From CAIXSC01 sp046349915 (GTDB taxonomy: Bacteria > Planctomycetota > Planctomycetia > Pirellulales > Pirellulaceae): DNA of 64,000 bases. Below, piece by piece: positions 17,965 through 26,986 of the stretch. The translations under genes and the position numbers were made by a program. Location of the stretch: contig JAXMBL010000003.1 in the NCBI GenBank assembly GCA_046349915.1, forward strand, positions 1,736,001-1,800,000, given 5' to 3'. Position 1 is the first letter of the stretch. Each line of letters begins with the position of its first letter. The notes beneath the pieces were generated by a model. That model was not told the DNA's origin, searched no databases, and saw nothing but the letters and a program-made list of their open reading frames with translations.

Positions 17965-18037
17965 ACGCTTCTCCTGGATCGCTCGCGTGAGTGTTCGTCC
18001 GCGAGCGAGCCTGGCTCGAAGTCACACGATTGATCGT

Positions 18038-19303
18038 TTACTTCTTGCCAACGCAGTACAGGTGATCCTGAGTCCGCAGTAGTACTTGTCCATCCACGGG
18101 CACTGGCGTCGCGACGGTCATGTCGCCGTCCAAATCGTTGGACGCGATTACTTCAAAACCGTCGCCGACTTTCACGACGAACGTCTTGCCGTCCTCGCGC
18201 GTGAGATACAGGTGTTCTCCCGCCAAGATGGGCGAGGCGCTGTACGCGTTGCGATTCCGCTCCAACTGGCCCTTGTAGAGGACTTTTCCCGTCTTGAGTT
18301 CGATCGCGGCGAGATCGCCCTTGTCCGTGCACACATAGACTCGACCTTGATGGGCGGCTGGCGTTGGCACATCCGCTCCCAGTCCCTCGAGGGCCCAGGT
18401 TACGTGCGACTTGGTTACATCCCCTTGGCCGCCCAATTTGATGGCCGTCATAGATGCGCCGCGGGCGTAAGGTGCGACCACGATGCCATCGGCGACCACT
18501 GCCGACGCGATCGAGCGAAAATACTGATGTCCGGTGGGGTTCAATCCGCCGACTCGCCATAGTTCCTTGCCGCTCGCCGCCTCGTGTCCGGTGACGTGAT
18601 CCGCGCCCAGCACGACGAGGATTTCTTGCGAGTTGTAGTCGAGCACCACGGGCGTTGAATAGCTTTGAGCCGCTTCGCTGGGGGCGTTCAAGTCACGAGC
18701 TTGCTTCCAGGCCTGGCTGCCTGTCTCGCGATCATAAGCGACCAGGAACGAGGGGCCGCTATGCATCACCGCGACAATCACGTGGGACTTGGTCAGTACG
18801 GGGGAAGTTCCCAAGTCCCACCACAAAGTGTCTTCGCCGAATTGTTCCTGCAGGTTGTGCTTCCAGACCAGTTTGCCCGCGAAATCGACGCAGGCAAGGT
18901 CGCCGCTCTTGAAATAGGCGTAGACGAATTTGCCATCGGTTACCGCGGACGGATTCGCGCCGGTCGCTTTCTTGTGTTTGCCCGGCTTTTCATTTCCCAC
19001 CGCGGTCGTCCATAGATGCTTGCCGCTGCGGTCGTAGGCGACCACCGAATTCTTGCCGTCAATCCCGCAGGTCACGAAGATCTGGTCCTTGGCGACCACG
19101 GGGGTCGACGAGCCTTTGCCGGGAAGAGCGACCTTCCAGGCGATGTTCTCTGTCGCGCTCCAGCGAGTCGGATAGGCCGTTCCCGCGGCGACGCCGTTGA
19201 ATCGAGGGCCTCGCCAATTGGGCCAATCTTCCGCCGCGGAGGATGTGAGAACGGTCCCGAGGAAAATTAGGGTCAGTAGCAGCGCGGACGCGAGTCGTGA
19301 CAT
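18038..19303 (-). CDS. Secreted PQQ-like beta-propeller protein
   Basis: A 421-residue exported protein. A signal peptide (MSRLASALLLTLIFLGTVLTSSAA) is followed by EDWPNWRGPRFNGVA, the standard opening of planctomycete outer-membrane-assembly/BamB-like propellers. Repeated blades have the pattern TPVV..D.IFV...DG....V.AYD...GK.LW and end with a closing strand LLRTQDHLYCVG. PQQ-binding ligands of true quinoprotein dehydrogenases are not evident, so this is more likely a structural or binding propeller than a dehydrogenase. It stands alone between convergent ThpR and a divergent lactonase gene. Confidence 0.88.
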   Translation of the reverse strand: MSRLASALLLTLIFLGTVLTSSAAEDWPNWRGPRFNGVAAGTAYPTRWSATENIAWKVALPGKGSSTPVVAKDQIFVTCGIDGKNSVVAYDRSGKHLWTTAVGNEKPGKHKKATGANPSAVTDGKFVYAYFKSGDLACVDFAGKLVWKHNLQEQFGEDTLWWDLGTSPVLTKSHVIVAVMHSGPSFLVAYDRETGSQAWKQARDLNAPSEAAQSYSTPVVLDYNSQEILVVLGADHVTGHEAASGKELWRVGGLNPTGHQYFRSIASAVVADGIVVAPYARGASMTAIKLGGQGDVTKSHVTWALEGLGADVPTPAAHQGRVYVCTDKGDLAAIELKTGKVLYKGQLERNRNAYSASPILAGEHLYLTREDGKTFVVKVGDGFEVIASNDLDGDMTVATPVPVDGQVLLRTQDHLYCVGKK

Positions 19304-19537
19304 GGCGGGTTCCTGTGGTCGGAAAGGAGGCGGGAAAACGGCGAGCAGTGTATTGTTTGTCGTGGAGTTCGGCGAGTCAACGGCGTGACGGTGTGCGGAG
19401 CTGGCGTGGAATTATGCTCCACCTCTTCCGCTCGCGCGACCAGACTCGTGTTGAACTTGCCGGTCGGCTCGTCTAACGTGATGCCTACCATTTCGGTGAG
19501 TCGTCACCGCGTCCTTCGTCGTACCCGAGGTGTTTTC

Positions 19538-20674
19538 ATGTCAGACTCGCATCGCTCGCCTCCTTCCGCTGTCACTTCGTCCTGCGCGTCTCGGCGACCA
19601 GCGTCGCTGGGCCGACGTTCGTTCCTTGCGGCCGCCGGCGCCGTTACCGCCGCGGCAGCTTTGACTCTTCGAGATCAGGCAAGCGTCATGGCTCGAGATT
19701 ATGGGCCCAACGCCGAGCCGGTCCGTTACCCCGATCCCGACATCAAGGTGTTGGATAAGCGTTTCGCCAAGTACAAGCTGGGCAACACGCCGATTCAGCG
19801 ACTCCACAAGGGAACGCTGTGGGCGGAAGGGCCCGCTTGGAATGCGGTGGGACGATATCTGCTCTGGAGCGATATCCCCAACAACATCCAACTTCGTTGG
19901 CTGGAGGAAGATGGTCATGTGAGCGTCTTCCGCAACCCCGCGGGCAACAGTAACGGTAACACGTTCGATTTCGAGGGGCGACAGATCGCCTGCGAACACG
20001 GCACGCGAAAAGTGGTGCGGTACGAGCACACTGGGAAGACCACTGTGCTGGCCGAGAAATATGACGGCAAGCCTTTCAACGCGCCGAATGACGCCGTCGT
20101 GCATCCCGATGGCGGCATTTGGTTCACTGACCCTGGATACGGCAGCCTGATGAACTACGAAGGCAACAAGGGCGATTTGTTGCTGAAGGAGGCGATTTAC
20201 CGGATCGATCCCAAGACCGGCAAGATCGACAAAGTGGCCGACGAGATCTACAAGCCCAACGGACTTTGCTTCTCACCGGACTACAAGAAGTTGTACGTCG
20301 CCGACACCGGCGCGTCGCACTATCCGGAAGCTCCCAAGAACATCAAGGTCTGGGATGTCGTCGACCAAGTGAAGCTTGTGAAGGGCCGTGAATTTGCCTC
20401 CATGAAGCTCGAGGGATTTAAAGAGGCTGGTTTCGCGGACGGCATTCGCGCCGACGTCGACGGAAACATCTGGGCGAGTGCCGGGTGGGTCGGCGACGGT
20501 TACGACGGCGTACACATCTTCGCGCCCGACGGCGTGCGCATCGGCCAAATTTTGCTGCCCGAAATCTGCGGCAATGTCTGCTTTGGCGGCACGAAGAGGA
20601 ATCGGCTGTTCATGTGCGCGAGTCAGTCCCTGTACTCGGTCTATGTCGAAACTCAGGGCGCTCACATTACGTGA
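19538..20674 (+). CDS. SMP-30/gluconolactonase-family lactonase, Tat-exported
   Basis: A 378-residue protein from the ATG at 19538 (GAGG 8 nt upstream); the frame is open from 19385 without a credible start. Residues 24-50 are a twin-arginine signal (LGRRSFLAAAGAVTAAA). The six-bladed SMP-30 propeller follows, with EGPAWNAVGRYLLWSDI (the calcium-ligand Glu segment), NGNTFDFEGRQIACEHG, APNDAVVHPDGGIWFTDPGYG and KPNGLCFSPDYKKLYVADTG. Family enzymes hydrolyse sugar lactones such as gluconolactone. Tat export implies a folded, metal-bearing periplasmic enzyme. A terminator-like hairpin follows the stop. Confidence 0.9.
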   Translation: MSDSHRSPPSAVTSSCASRRPASLGRRSFLAAAGAVTAAAALTLRDQASVMARDYGPNAEPVRYPDPDIKVLDKRFAKYKLGNTPIQRLHKGTLWAEGPAWNAVGRYLLWSDIPNNIQLRWLEEDGHVSVFRNPAGNSNGNTFDFEGRQIACEHGTRKVVRYEHTGKTTVLAEKYDGKPFNAPNDAVVHPDGGIWFTDPGYGSLMNYEGNKGDLLLKEAIYRIDPKTGKIDKVADEIYKPNGLCFSPDYKKLYVADTGASHYPEAPKNIKVWDVVDQVKLVKGREFASMKLEGFKEAGFADGIRADVDGNIWASAGWVGDGYDGVHIFAPDGVRIGQILLPEICGNVCFGGTKRNRLFMCASQSLYSVYVETQGAHIT

Positions 20675-20703
20675 GCTGGACTCGTTCGTGGAGCATTGTT
20701 GAT

Positions 20704-20752
20704 GCCGAGGGGGGCCGGCGCTTGGTTTCGCCCCCTCGGCGACTTTCTTTCT
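20704..20752 (+). terminator. Probable terminator after the lactonase gene
   Basis: A 10-bp perfect stem (GCCGAGGGGG / CCCCCTCGGC) with a 17-nt loop is followed by a T-rich stretch. It lies 30 bp after the stop. Confidence 0.5.
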
Positions 20753-20815
20753 CATACCTACCTTCGTCGGGTCTCGCCATGAGGCGGCCCAGATGAGGAA
20801 CACGCCCCAGAACAC

Positions 20816-22462
20816 ATGGTTCGCATCCCGCGCTATCTGGTTCCGTTCCATCCCAAACAACTGCCCCACTGGCACACCGATGTGCTGATCATTGGTGCGG
20901 GAGTGGCGGGTTTGCGAGCGGCCAGCGCCGTTGATCCACGGCTCTCCGTGCTCGTAGTCACGAAGAATGAACTCGAACTATCAAACAGCAGTTGGGCTCA
21001 AGGAGGAATCGCGGGGGTGATGGACCCCGAAGATCGATTTGAGAACCATATCGCCGACACGCTGACCGCGGGTGGAGCGTTATGTGATCGACGCGTCGTG
21101 GAATTAGTGGTCCGCGAGGCGCCGGAGCGGATTGGCGAATTGATGCATTGGGGGACGGCGTTCGACGCACAGTCAGGTGAGTTGACCCTGGGACGAGAGG
21201 GGGGGCACAGCCACAAACGAATCGTCCATGCTCTCGGCGATGCCACGGGCCGTGAAGTCATGCGGGCCATGATCGAGCGGACGCGGCAGTTGGATCATGT
21301 CCGCGTCTGGCAGCGCTGTTTTACGCTCGATTTACTGACCGATGACGTGGCTTGTCGCGGGGCGATCGTCGAGGATGAGCGTCGCGGCCCGATCATGGTC
21401 TGGGCGAAGCAGACGATTCTTGCCACGGGCGGCGCCGGGCAACTCTACCGTGAGTCGACCAATCCCTCCGTGGCGACGGGAGATGGACATGCCTTGGCGC
21501 TGCGAGCTGGCGCGTCATTACGAGACATGGAGTTCCTGCAATTCCATCCGACCGTGTTGTATATCGCCGGGAGCAGTCGCAACCTGATTACCGAAGCCAT
21601 TCGCGGCGAGGGGGGAAGACTCGTTGATCGCTACGGTCATCGCTTCATGCCCGATTACGACGCTCGCGGTGAACTCGCCCCGCGTGATGTCGTATCTCAA
21701 GCCATTGAATCTCAATTGGAAAAGACGCGGCACGCTTGCGTCTATCTCGACCTTAGTCACTTGGACGCGACCTTCGTGCGACGGCGTTTTCCCGGCATCG
21801 CCGCGATGTGCGCGAAATTCGGCATCGACATCACGAAAGATCGCATCCCGGTTCGTCCTGGCGCTCATTACATGATTGGAGGAGTCACGGTTGACACCGA
21901 GGGACGCACGTCCGTCCCAGGGCTGTGGGCTGCCGGCGAGGTCACTTCGTCAGGATTGCATGGGGCCAATCGACTCGCTTCGAACAGCTTATTGGAAGGA
22001 CTTGTCTACGGCGCCCATGCGGGACGCGGCGCGGGGGAGGCGGCGGCGGGCAGCGAAGGACTCTCCCCTGCACTGCCCTTGGAAAACCCCGTGTTGCGTC
22101 AGCCCGAAGAACCGCTCGACCTGGCCGATATTCGCAACTCACTCAAGAGTCTGCTTTGGCGCACCGCGGGCGTGCGACGCGAACATCATGGTTTAGCCGA
22201 CGCGGTCGAAACCGTGGACACATGGTCCCGTTACGTGTTGGAGAGACAGTTTCCAGATGCCGAGGGCTGGGAACTACAGAACATGTTGGCTGTCGCTCGG
22301 GTGCTCTTGCGAGCCGCGTTGACGCGCGAAGAGTCGCGCGGAGTGCACCTGCGAACCGACTTTCCCCACATGGACGATCAGCGTTGGCTCGGGCATCTCG
22401 TCTATCGACGTCTGCCTGATGGTCAATTGTCTGACGGTGTTTTCGAGCCGCATTCGGTATGA
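20816..22462 (+). CDS. nadB: L-aspartate oxidase
   Basis: A 548-residue flavoenzyme that oxidises L-aspartate to iminoaspartate, the first step of de novo NAD synthesis (the partner NadA is not in this window). The Rossmann FAD site DVLIIGAGVAGLRAA has its GxGxxG at 27-32. Succinate-dehydrogenase-type motifs follow: SSWAQGGIAGVM, GGHSHKRIVHALGDATG, ATGGAGQLY, EFLQFHPT, and the C-terminal FAD block GLHGANRLASNSLLEGLV. The length is typical. The gene overlaps the next one by 4 bp (ATGA), so the two are translationally coupled. Confidence 0.95.
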   Translation: MVRIPRYLVPFHPKQLPHWHTDVLIIGAGVAGLRAASAVDPRLSVLVVTKNELELSNSSWAQGGIAGVMDPEDRFENHIADTLTAGGALCDRRVVELVVREAPERIGELMHWGTAFDAQSGELTLGREGGHSHKRIVHALGDATGREVMRAMIERTRQLDHVRVWQRCFTLDLLTDDVACRGAIVEDERRGPIMVWAKQTILATGGAGQLYRESTNPSVATGDGHALALRAGASLRDMEFLQFHPTVLYIAGSSRNLITEAIRGEGGRLVDRYGHRFMPDYDARGELAPRDVVSQAIESQLEKTRHACVYLDLSHLDATFVRRRFPGIAAMCAKFGIDITKDRIPVRPGAHYMIGGVTVDTEGRTSVPGLWAAGEVTSSGLHGANRLASNSLLEGLVYGAHAGRGAGEAAAGSEGLSPALPLENPVLRQPEEPLDLADIRNSLKSLLWRTAGVRREHHGLADAVETVDTWSRYVLERQFPDAEGWELQNMLAVARVLLRAALTREESRGVHLRTDFPHMDDQRWLGHLVYRRLPDGQLSDGVFEPHSV

Positions 22463-23517
22463 GTCGCCTTGGATCAACGTGCGTCGTCGCGATGATCGTC
22501 AGCGCATTTTGCGCGGGGCGAACTCATGCCTTTCCTCCAACTGACTCAGGCCGCTTATCGGCAAGAACCGAAGTTGACGCCCCGTCGCTCGAAACGAGGC
22601 GAACCGCGGTCGAACGAGCGGTCAAAGTGTTGGAGCGAGGCGCTCGCAACTACCCCAGTCATCGCACCTGCTTCGCCTGCCATCACCAAACTTTTCCTTT
22701 ACTTGCGCAAACGTCGGCTTTGCGACTCGGTTGGGCCATCGATCGGCCTTCCAGCAAGATCGCCGCGCAACATACCGTCGCCTGGTTCAATACCCAAAAA
22801 GAACGCTTGGTCGCTGGCCAACGCATTGATGGGCGGGCCATCACCGTCGCCTACGGACTGTGGACGCTTGAGCTAGCCGATCGACCCGCGGATTCCCTGT
22901 CCGATGCGCTCGTCGCCAACCTGCTGGCGATCCAGAACGCGGACGGCTATTGGGAACCCGAGGCGCATCGGCCGCCCGCCGAAGAGTCAAAGCTGTTTGT
23001 CACGGCACTGTCGCTCAGGGGCCTGCAACGTTATGCGAGGGGCGGACATCGCGAGGAATCACAGCGAGCAATCGCCCGGGCGTTCCCTTGGATGCGACGC
23101 ACGTCTCCCGAATCGATCGATGATCACGTGGGCGCCTTATTGGCTCACGTATGGCTAAAAGACTCGACGCTTACTCCCGACGAACGGCTCGCGGAGCTTG
23201 TCACGCTACGAGTTCGACTGCTTGATCAACAGCAAGTTGACGGTGGATGGGCTCAACGTTCTGGCATGGCCAGCGACGCGTACGCGACTGGGTTAGTCCT
23301 CTGGTCGTTGGCCGAGTCAAGGGCGTCGAGTCAGTCGTCGGCATACGCGCGTGGTGCGGCGAGGTTGTTGGCGACGCAGGAAGCGGATGGTTCGTGGCGA
23401 GTTGAGTCACACTGTGAACCGGTTCAGACTTACTTCGACAACGGAGATCCTCATGGCGAGGATCAGTTTCTCTCGCTGATGGCGACGGGCTGGGCGGCCG
23501 CTGCCTTGGCTTACTGA
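22459..23517 (+). CDS. Squalene-cyclase-like alpha/alpha toroid with one c-type haem motif
   Basis: A 352-residue exported protein with a signal peptide (about 1-24). A single CFACH motif (C71, C74, H75) comes immediately before three or more prenyltransferase/squalene-oxidase-type repeats, marked by QNADGYW (159-165), QQVDGGW (about 256) and QEADGSW (about 314). The cyclase DxDD catalytic motif is not seen, so hopanoid synthesis is not implied. In planctomycetes such toroids with CxxCH are recurrent and of unknown role; a haem-bearing binding protein is one reading. Its ATG overlaps the nadB stop by 4 bp, an odd partnership for a periplasmic protein. Confidence 0.75.
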   Translation: MSRLGSTCVVAMIVSAFCAGRTHAFPPTDSGRLSARTEVDAPSLETRRTAVERAVKVLERGARNYPSHRTCFACHHQTFPLLAQTSALRLGWAIDRPSSKIAAQHTVAWFNTQKERLVAGQRIDGRAITVAYGLWTLELADRPADSLSDALVANLLAIQNADGYWEPEAHRPPAEESKLFVTALSLRGLQRYARGGHREESQRAIARAFPWMRRTSPESIDDHVGALLAHVWLKDSTLTPDERLAELVTLRVRLLDQQQVDGGWAQRSGMASDAYATGLVLWSLAESRASSQSSAYARGAARLLATQEADGSWRVESHCEPVQTYFDNGDPHGEDQFLSLMATGWAAAALAY

Positions 23518-23540
23518 CCGCCTCGCTCGCGTGCCCTGTT

Positions 23541-25136
23541 TCATCCCAGAAACCGCTGGAGGACGTTGGCGGTTATCGTCGAAATGTGGGAGTCGACGGG
23601 GAGCGAACTGGGATAGGTAATGGAACCCACCGAGAAAACCTCGCCGCCGCTCGCCGTATCGAAATACACCATGTGAGCGCCGCCGTCATCGGGGTTCGTG
23701 CCTTTCGCGAGCAGGTGGACATTCTTGGGGGACGAGAGCGGCGAGATCTTGTCCGTCTCATGTCCAGATGCGCCGCCCGGGCAACGCATGTGAAGGCACT
23801 TTTCGCCAAAGAGATCGTCGTTGCGCAGGCCAGTGCCCGCGAAGACCCAATGATGGGCGTCGACGACTCGGTACGGCGCGCCGGTCATGATTCCCGCGGG
23901 TGTAAACACGATTCCCAGCAAGTTCGCTTCGGACTCAACTCGCTTCGCCATGCGACTCTCTGCCCCAATCCCTTCGGGCCACAGACTGGTCATTGCGCCA
24001 TTCTGTACAACCATGGTCTGAGGATTCAGGAAGTCCACCTCGCAATTGACTCCATTGCCTCCCAAGTACAGCAACTTTCCTCCCTCTTCAAACACCCAGC
24101 GTTTGACTCGCTGATACATCTTGCGCGACCAGTATTCGGGGTGCGTACTGATGATCAGAACTCGATACTTGGAGAGATCCAATTCGTCGTGATGCAACTG
24201 CGTCTCGCCGTATAGATCGTAGGCGAATCCTTCTCGCTCGAGCCAACCAAACAATCGCCATTCGGCGGGCGCGATGTGACAGGCGGCTCGACCTTCGATG
24301 GGATCGGTGATTTTCTCGGCAAGTTCGCAGTGATTGATCGGCTCGGGACGCTCGAATGAGAGGGGATCGTAAGCGAGGCTGCCCCAGGTTTGGTGTTGCG
24401 ACTGGGTGTAACGCTTCAACTCCTGGCGTGAGTTGACCACGGGAATCGAGGGCAACTTGTCGGCGCTGATGTAATTGCTGCGACCGCCGAAACTGTTGTA
24501 TGCGTTCCAGGTGATGTTCGAGGCCAAGACCGCCAGCGGCGCGGCAGGGCTTGCCGGCGCCACGATCCAGGGAAATGAGAACGACTGACCACTCGGAGTC
24601 GTGGCGTGGAAATAATAGAGCCCCGAACGACCAGGGCCAGCGACTAACTGTTGATGGCTGGGACTGCCGTATCCAATCTTGTTCCAACCGACTCCAACCT
24701 GTGTGTAGTCCCCGTCCGGCGTGATCTGCATCATCGCGCGTGGGCCATGTTCGTCGTGCCAGCCGAGCCCGCAGACAAATTCTTTTTCCCAGCCATAACG
24801 CCAAAGTTCGAGTTTGAATGGTTCGACCGAGTGCACTCGAAACTCGGCGATGTCGCCCGATTTCACGCATTTGGGCCAGGCGTAGCCGAACAGCTGGTCG
24901 GACAACAACCGAAACTGATAAGGCGGCTGCTCCGGGGCGATATCCAGCGTCACTCGTTTCGAACCGAAGCCTGTCTTGACCAGTACGACTTCGTACCGTC
25001 CCGGTGGCACTTCGGCATGCACCGCGCCCGTGGCCCGCGAGCGAGTCTCCCATGACCGGCCCGAGGAATCCAGCAACTCAATGACCACATCGGCGATTGC
25101 GACATACTTCTCGTCGCTGACATATCCCAGCAGCAT
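23541..25136 (-). CDS. N,N-dimethylformamidase beta-subunit-like protein
   Basis: A 531-residue protein. Residues 1-75 look like a small carboxypeptidase-regulatory-like beta domain (VVIELLDSSGRSWETRS...VPPGRYEVVLVKTGF). The rest matches the large-subunit family of dimethylformamidase: ITWNAYNSFGGRSNYISAD, the THPEYWSRKMYQRVKRWV segment (about 350), GGKLLYLGGNGVNCEVDF, and DTASGGEVFSVGSITYPSSLP at the end. The known enzyme hydrolyses DMF with a mononuclear iron site. Homologues are widespread and mostly of unknown substrate, so DMF itself should not be assumed. No signal peptide is evident. It is divergent from an MFS transporter gene. Confidence 0.75.
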   Translation of the reverse strand: MLLGYVSDEKYVAIADVVIELLDSSGRSWETRSRATGAVHAEVPPGRYEVVLVKTGFGSKRVTLDIAPEQPPYQFRLLSDQLFGYAWPKCVKSGDIAEFRVHSVEPFKLELWRYGWEKEFVCGLGWHDEHGPRAMMQITPDGDYTQVGVGWNKIGYGSPSHQQLVAGPGRSGLYYFHATTPSGQSFSFPWIVAPASPAAPLAVLASNITWNAYNSFGGRSNYISADKLPSIPVVNSRQELKRYTQSQHQTWGSLAYDPLSFERPEPINHCELAEKITDPIEGRAACHIAPAEWRLFGWLEREGFAYDLYGETQLHHDELDLSKYRVLIISTHPEYWSRKMYQRVKRWVFEEGGKLLYLGGNGVNCEVDFLNPQTMVVQNGAMTSLWPEGIGAESRMAKRVESEANLLGIVFTPAGIMTGAPYRVVDAHHWVFAGTGLRNDDLFGEKCLHMRCPGGASGHETDKISPLSSPKNVHLLAKGTNPDDGGAHMVYFDTASGGEVFSVGSITYPSSLPVDSHISTITANVLQRFLG

Positions 25137-25381
25137 GACAAAGTGACTCCGACGACAGAGGGTGGGTGGTGGAGTGGTGGACCAATCGAGTCGCCTGGTG
25201 GGCCAGAGAACTTGATGGAGGCAATCCGTTCTCGGTGGCGGGGACGATATCGGCCCCGAGATTCTAGCGAACGATCCATGTCGATTGCGAGAAGGGCGCG
25301 GGGTTCCCAGCGGCCGCGGCGCGGTCTAAGCTCTACGGCATCTCTCCCCAGGCGGTCACAAGCAACCCCAGGAGCCGCAAC

Positions 25382-26737
25382 GTGTCGCACACCGAGCCAT
25401 CCTCGCAATCCACTCCGCTCGCCGACCCCACTCACTTCGATCCCCCGTCTCGCGCGCGGTGGATCGTCTTGTTCTTGCTCTGTGCGATGGCGTTTGTACT
25501 GTACCTTGATCGCGTCTGCATCTCGCAGGCGCTCCCGGCCCTGCAAAAGGAGTTTTCGCTGTCGGATACGCGGGCGAGTTTCGTGTTGATGGCGTTCACC
25601 ATCGCCTACGGCATCTTTGAAGTCCCGACAGGGCACTGGGGCGATCGGTATGGCTCGCGCCGTATTCTCACCCGAATCGTCGTCTGGTGGTCTATCTTCA
25701 CCGCTTTAACCGCCGCTTGTGTGGGCTTCTACTCGCTGGTGGCGGTCCGTTTTCTGTTCGGCGCGGGTGAGGCAGGCGCCTATCCCAACTCGGCTCGAGT
25801 CATCAAGCGTTGGTTTCCCGCGACTGAACGCGGACGCGTGCAAAGCGTGTTTCAAGCCGCCTCGCTGATCGGCGGAGCGCTCGCGCCCGCGATTTGCGGT
25901 TACTTGATCAAATGGACGAATTGGCGTATTCCTTTTCTCGTTTTCGGCGTCACAGGCGTCGTTTGGGCCATCGTGTTTTATCGCTGGTTTCGCGACGAAC
26001 CAGACGAGCATCCTGGAGTGAACTCGGGCGAGCGAGCTTTGCTAGCGCCGAATCGCGAAGCGACGAACGAACCCCACCCGCCGATCCCCTGGGCGGAAGT
26101 GCTGTCTCATCCCGCGATCTGGCTGTTGAGCATCGCCGTCTCGTGCACCGCCTTCAATTCGTATCTCTACTTTTCTTGGTATCCCAAGTACCTCCAAACA
26201 GCGCGCGGCGTCGAGCAATCGTTTTCGGGGGTGCTCGCAAGCCTAGTGCTGATGGGCGGAACTTTGGGGACGTTGATCGGCGGTTGGGTCGTTGACCGGT
26301 TGGCTCGCAAAGGTCGACTCACCATGGGCGCTCGCCGCACCGTCGCCATCGGCGCACTACTGACGGCAGCCGGACTATTGGTCGCATCCATGCATGTCGA
26401 CAATGCAATCGTGTCGGCGTCGCTAGCCTCGCTGTCCTGTTGGGCGATGTTTAGTCAACAGACCGTTTGGTGGTCGTGCGCGTGCGAGGTTTCCGGCCGC
26501 TTTCTGGGGTCGCTGTTCGGGCTCATGAACGGGCTCGGAGTGTTCGGCGCCGTCTCCTCGCAGTTCTTTTTCGGCTACTTCGCGGACCACCGCAAGGCAC
26601 TCGGATTTACCGGCCGAGAACAATATGATCCCGCCTTTTGGGTTTACGCCGGCGTGCTCGTTTTTGGCGCCAGTTGTTGGCTGCTGATCAACTCAACGCG
26701 AGTCATCGGAGAGCCGAAGCCAAACCTCGAAACTTAG
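25382..26737 (+). CDS. MFS transporter, anion:cation symporter type
   Basis: A 451-residue 12-helix major facilitator. The GTG at 25382 has AGGAG 7 nt upstream. The loop 2-3 signature GHWGDRYGSRRIL and the helix-4 segment RFLFGAGEAGAYPNSARVIKRWFP are those of the ACS family (glucarate, hexuronate, phthalate and similar anions). ISQALPALQKEFSLS after helix 1 also fits. The substrate is likely an organic acid; the exact one is not visible. It is divergent from the dimethylformamidase-like gene, which may supply or use the same compound. Confidence 0.88.
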   Translation: MSHTEPSSQSTPLADPTHFDPPSRARWIVLFLLCAMAFVLYLDRVCISQALPALQKEFSLSDTRASFVLMAFTIAYGIFEVPTGHWGDRYGSRRILTRIVVWWSIFTALTAACVGFYSLVAVRFLFGAGEAGAYPNSARVIKRWFPATERGRVQSVFQAASLIGGALAPAICGYLIKWTNWRIPFLVFGVTGVVWAIVFYRWFRDEPDEHPGVNSGERALLAPNREATNEPHPPIPWAEVLSHPAIWLLSIAVSCTAFNSYLYFSWYPKYLQTARGVEQSFSGVLASLVLMGGTLGTLIGGWVVDRLARKGRLTMGARRTVAIGALLTAAGLLVASMHVDNAIVSASLASLSCWAMFSQQTVWWSCACEVSGRFLGSLFGLMNGLGVFGAVSSQFFFGYFADHRKALGFTGREQYDPAFWVYAGVLVFGASCWLLINSTRVIGEPKPNLET

Positions 26738-26773
26738 GTGGACAGTGCCAGATTCGCGGCCACCGAAGGTGGG

Positions 26774-26933
26774 GACCACGAATCGCTCGAATGCCACGAA
26801 TCTGGATGGAGGGAGGAATCCGTTGACGGGCGTGTTGGACGCTTGGAGCATCCCCTCTCAATCAGCCACGATCAGTCGCGTACGGCGACCCTGTCCCGAC
26901 CACTCATTCGTTCGATTCGTGTGATGAGTGGTC
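26774..26933 (+). repeat. Dispersed intergenic repeat family R1, copy A
   Basis: About 160 bp starting GACCACGAATCGCTCGAAT and ending with the near-inverse CACTCATTCGTTCGATTCG...GAGTGGTC. It shares several blocks (GCCACGAATC, GAATCCGTTG, CAGTCGCGTAC, CACTCATTCGTTCGATTCG) with copy B at 33194-33358. The ends are imperfect inverted repeats. Confidence 0.75.
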
Positions 26934-26986
26934 GATTTACCGCCGACGAAGGCTGGGAGAATTGGTGTCTCGCTTGAAGACGCTAT

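Noticed and set aside
18038..19303. Assignment as a PQQ-dependent alcohol dehydrogenase.
   Set aside because: No PQQ ligand set or Cys-Cys ring is seen; the length and opening fit structural PQQ-like propellers.
22459..23517. Assignment as squalene-hopene cyclase.
   Set aside because: No DxDD motif, only about half the length, a signal peptide, and a CxxCH motif.
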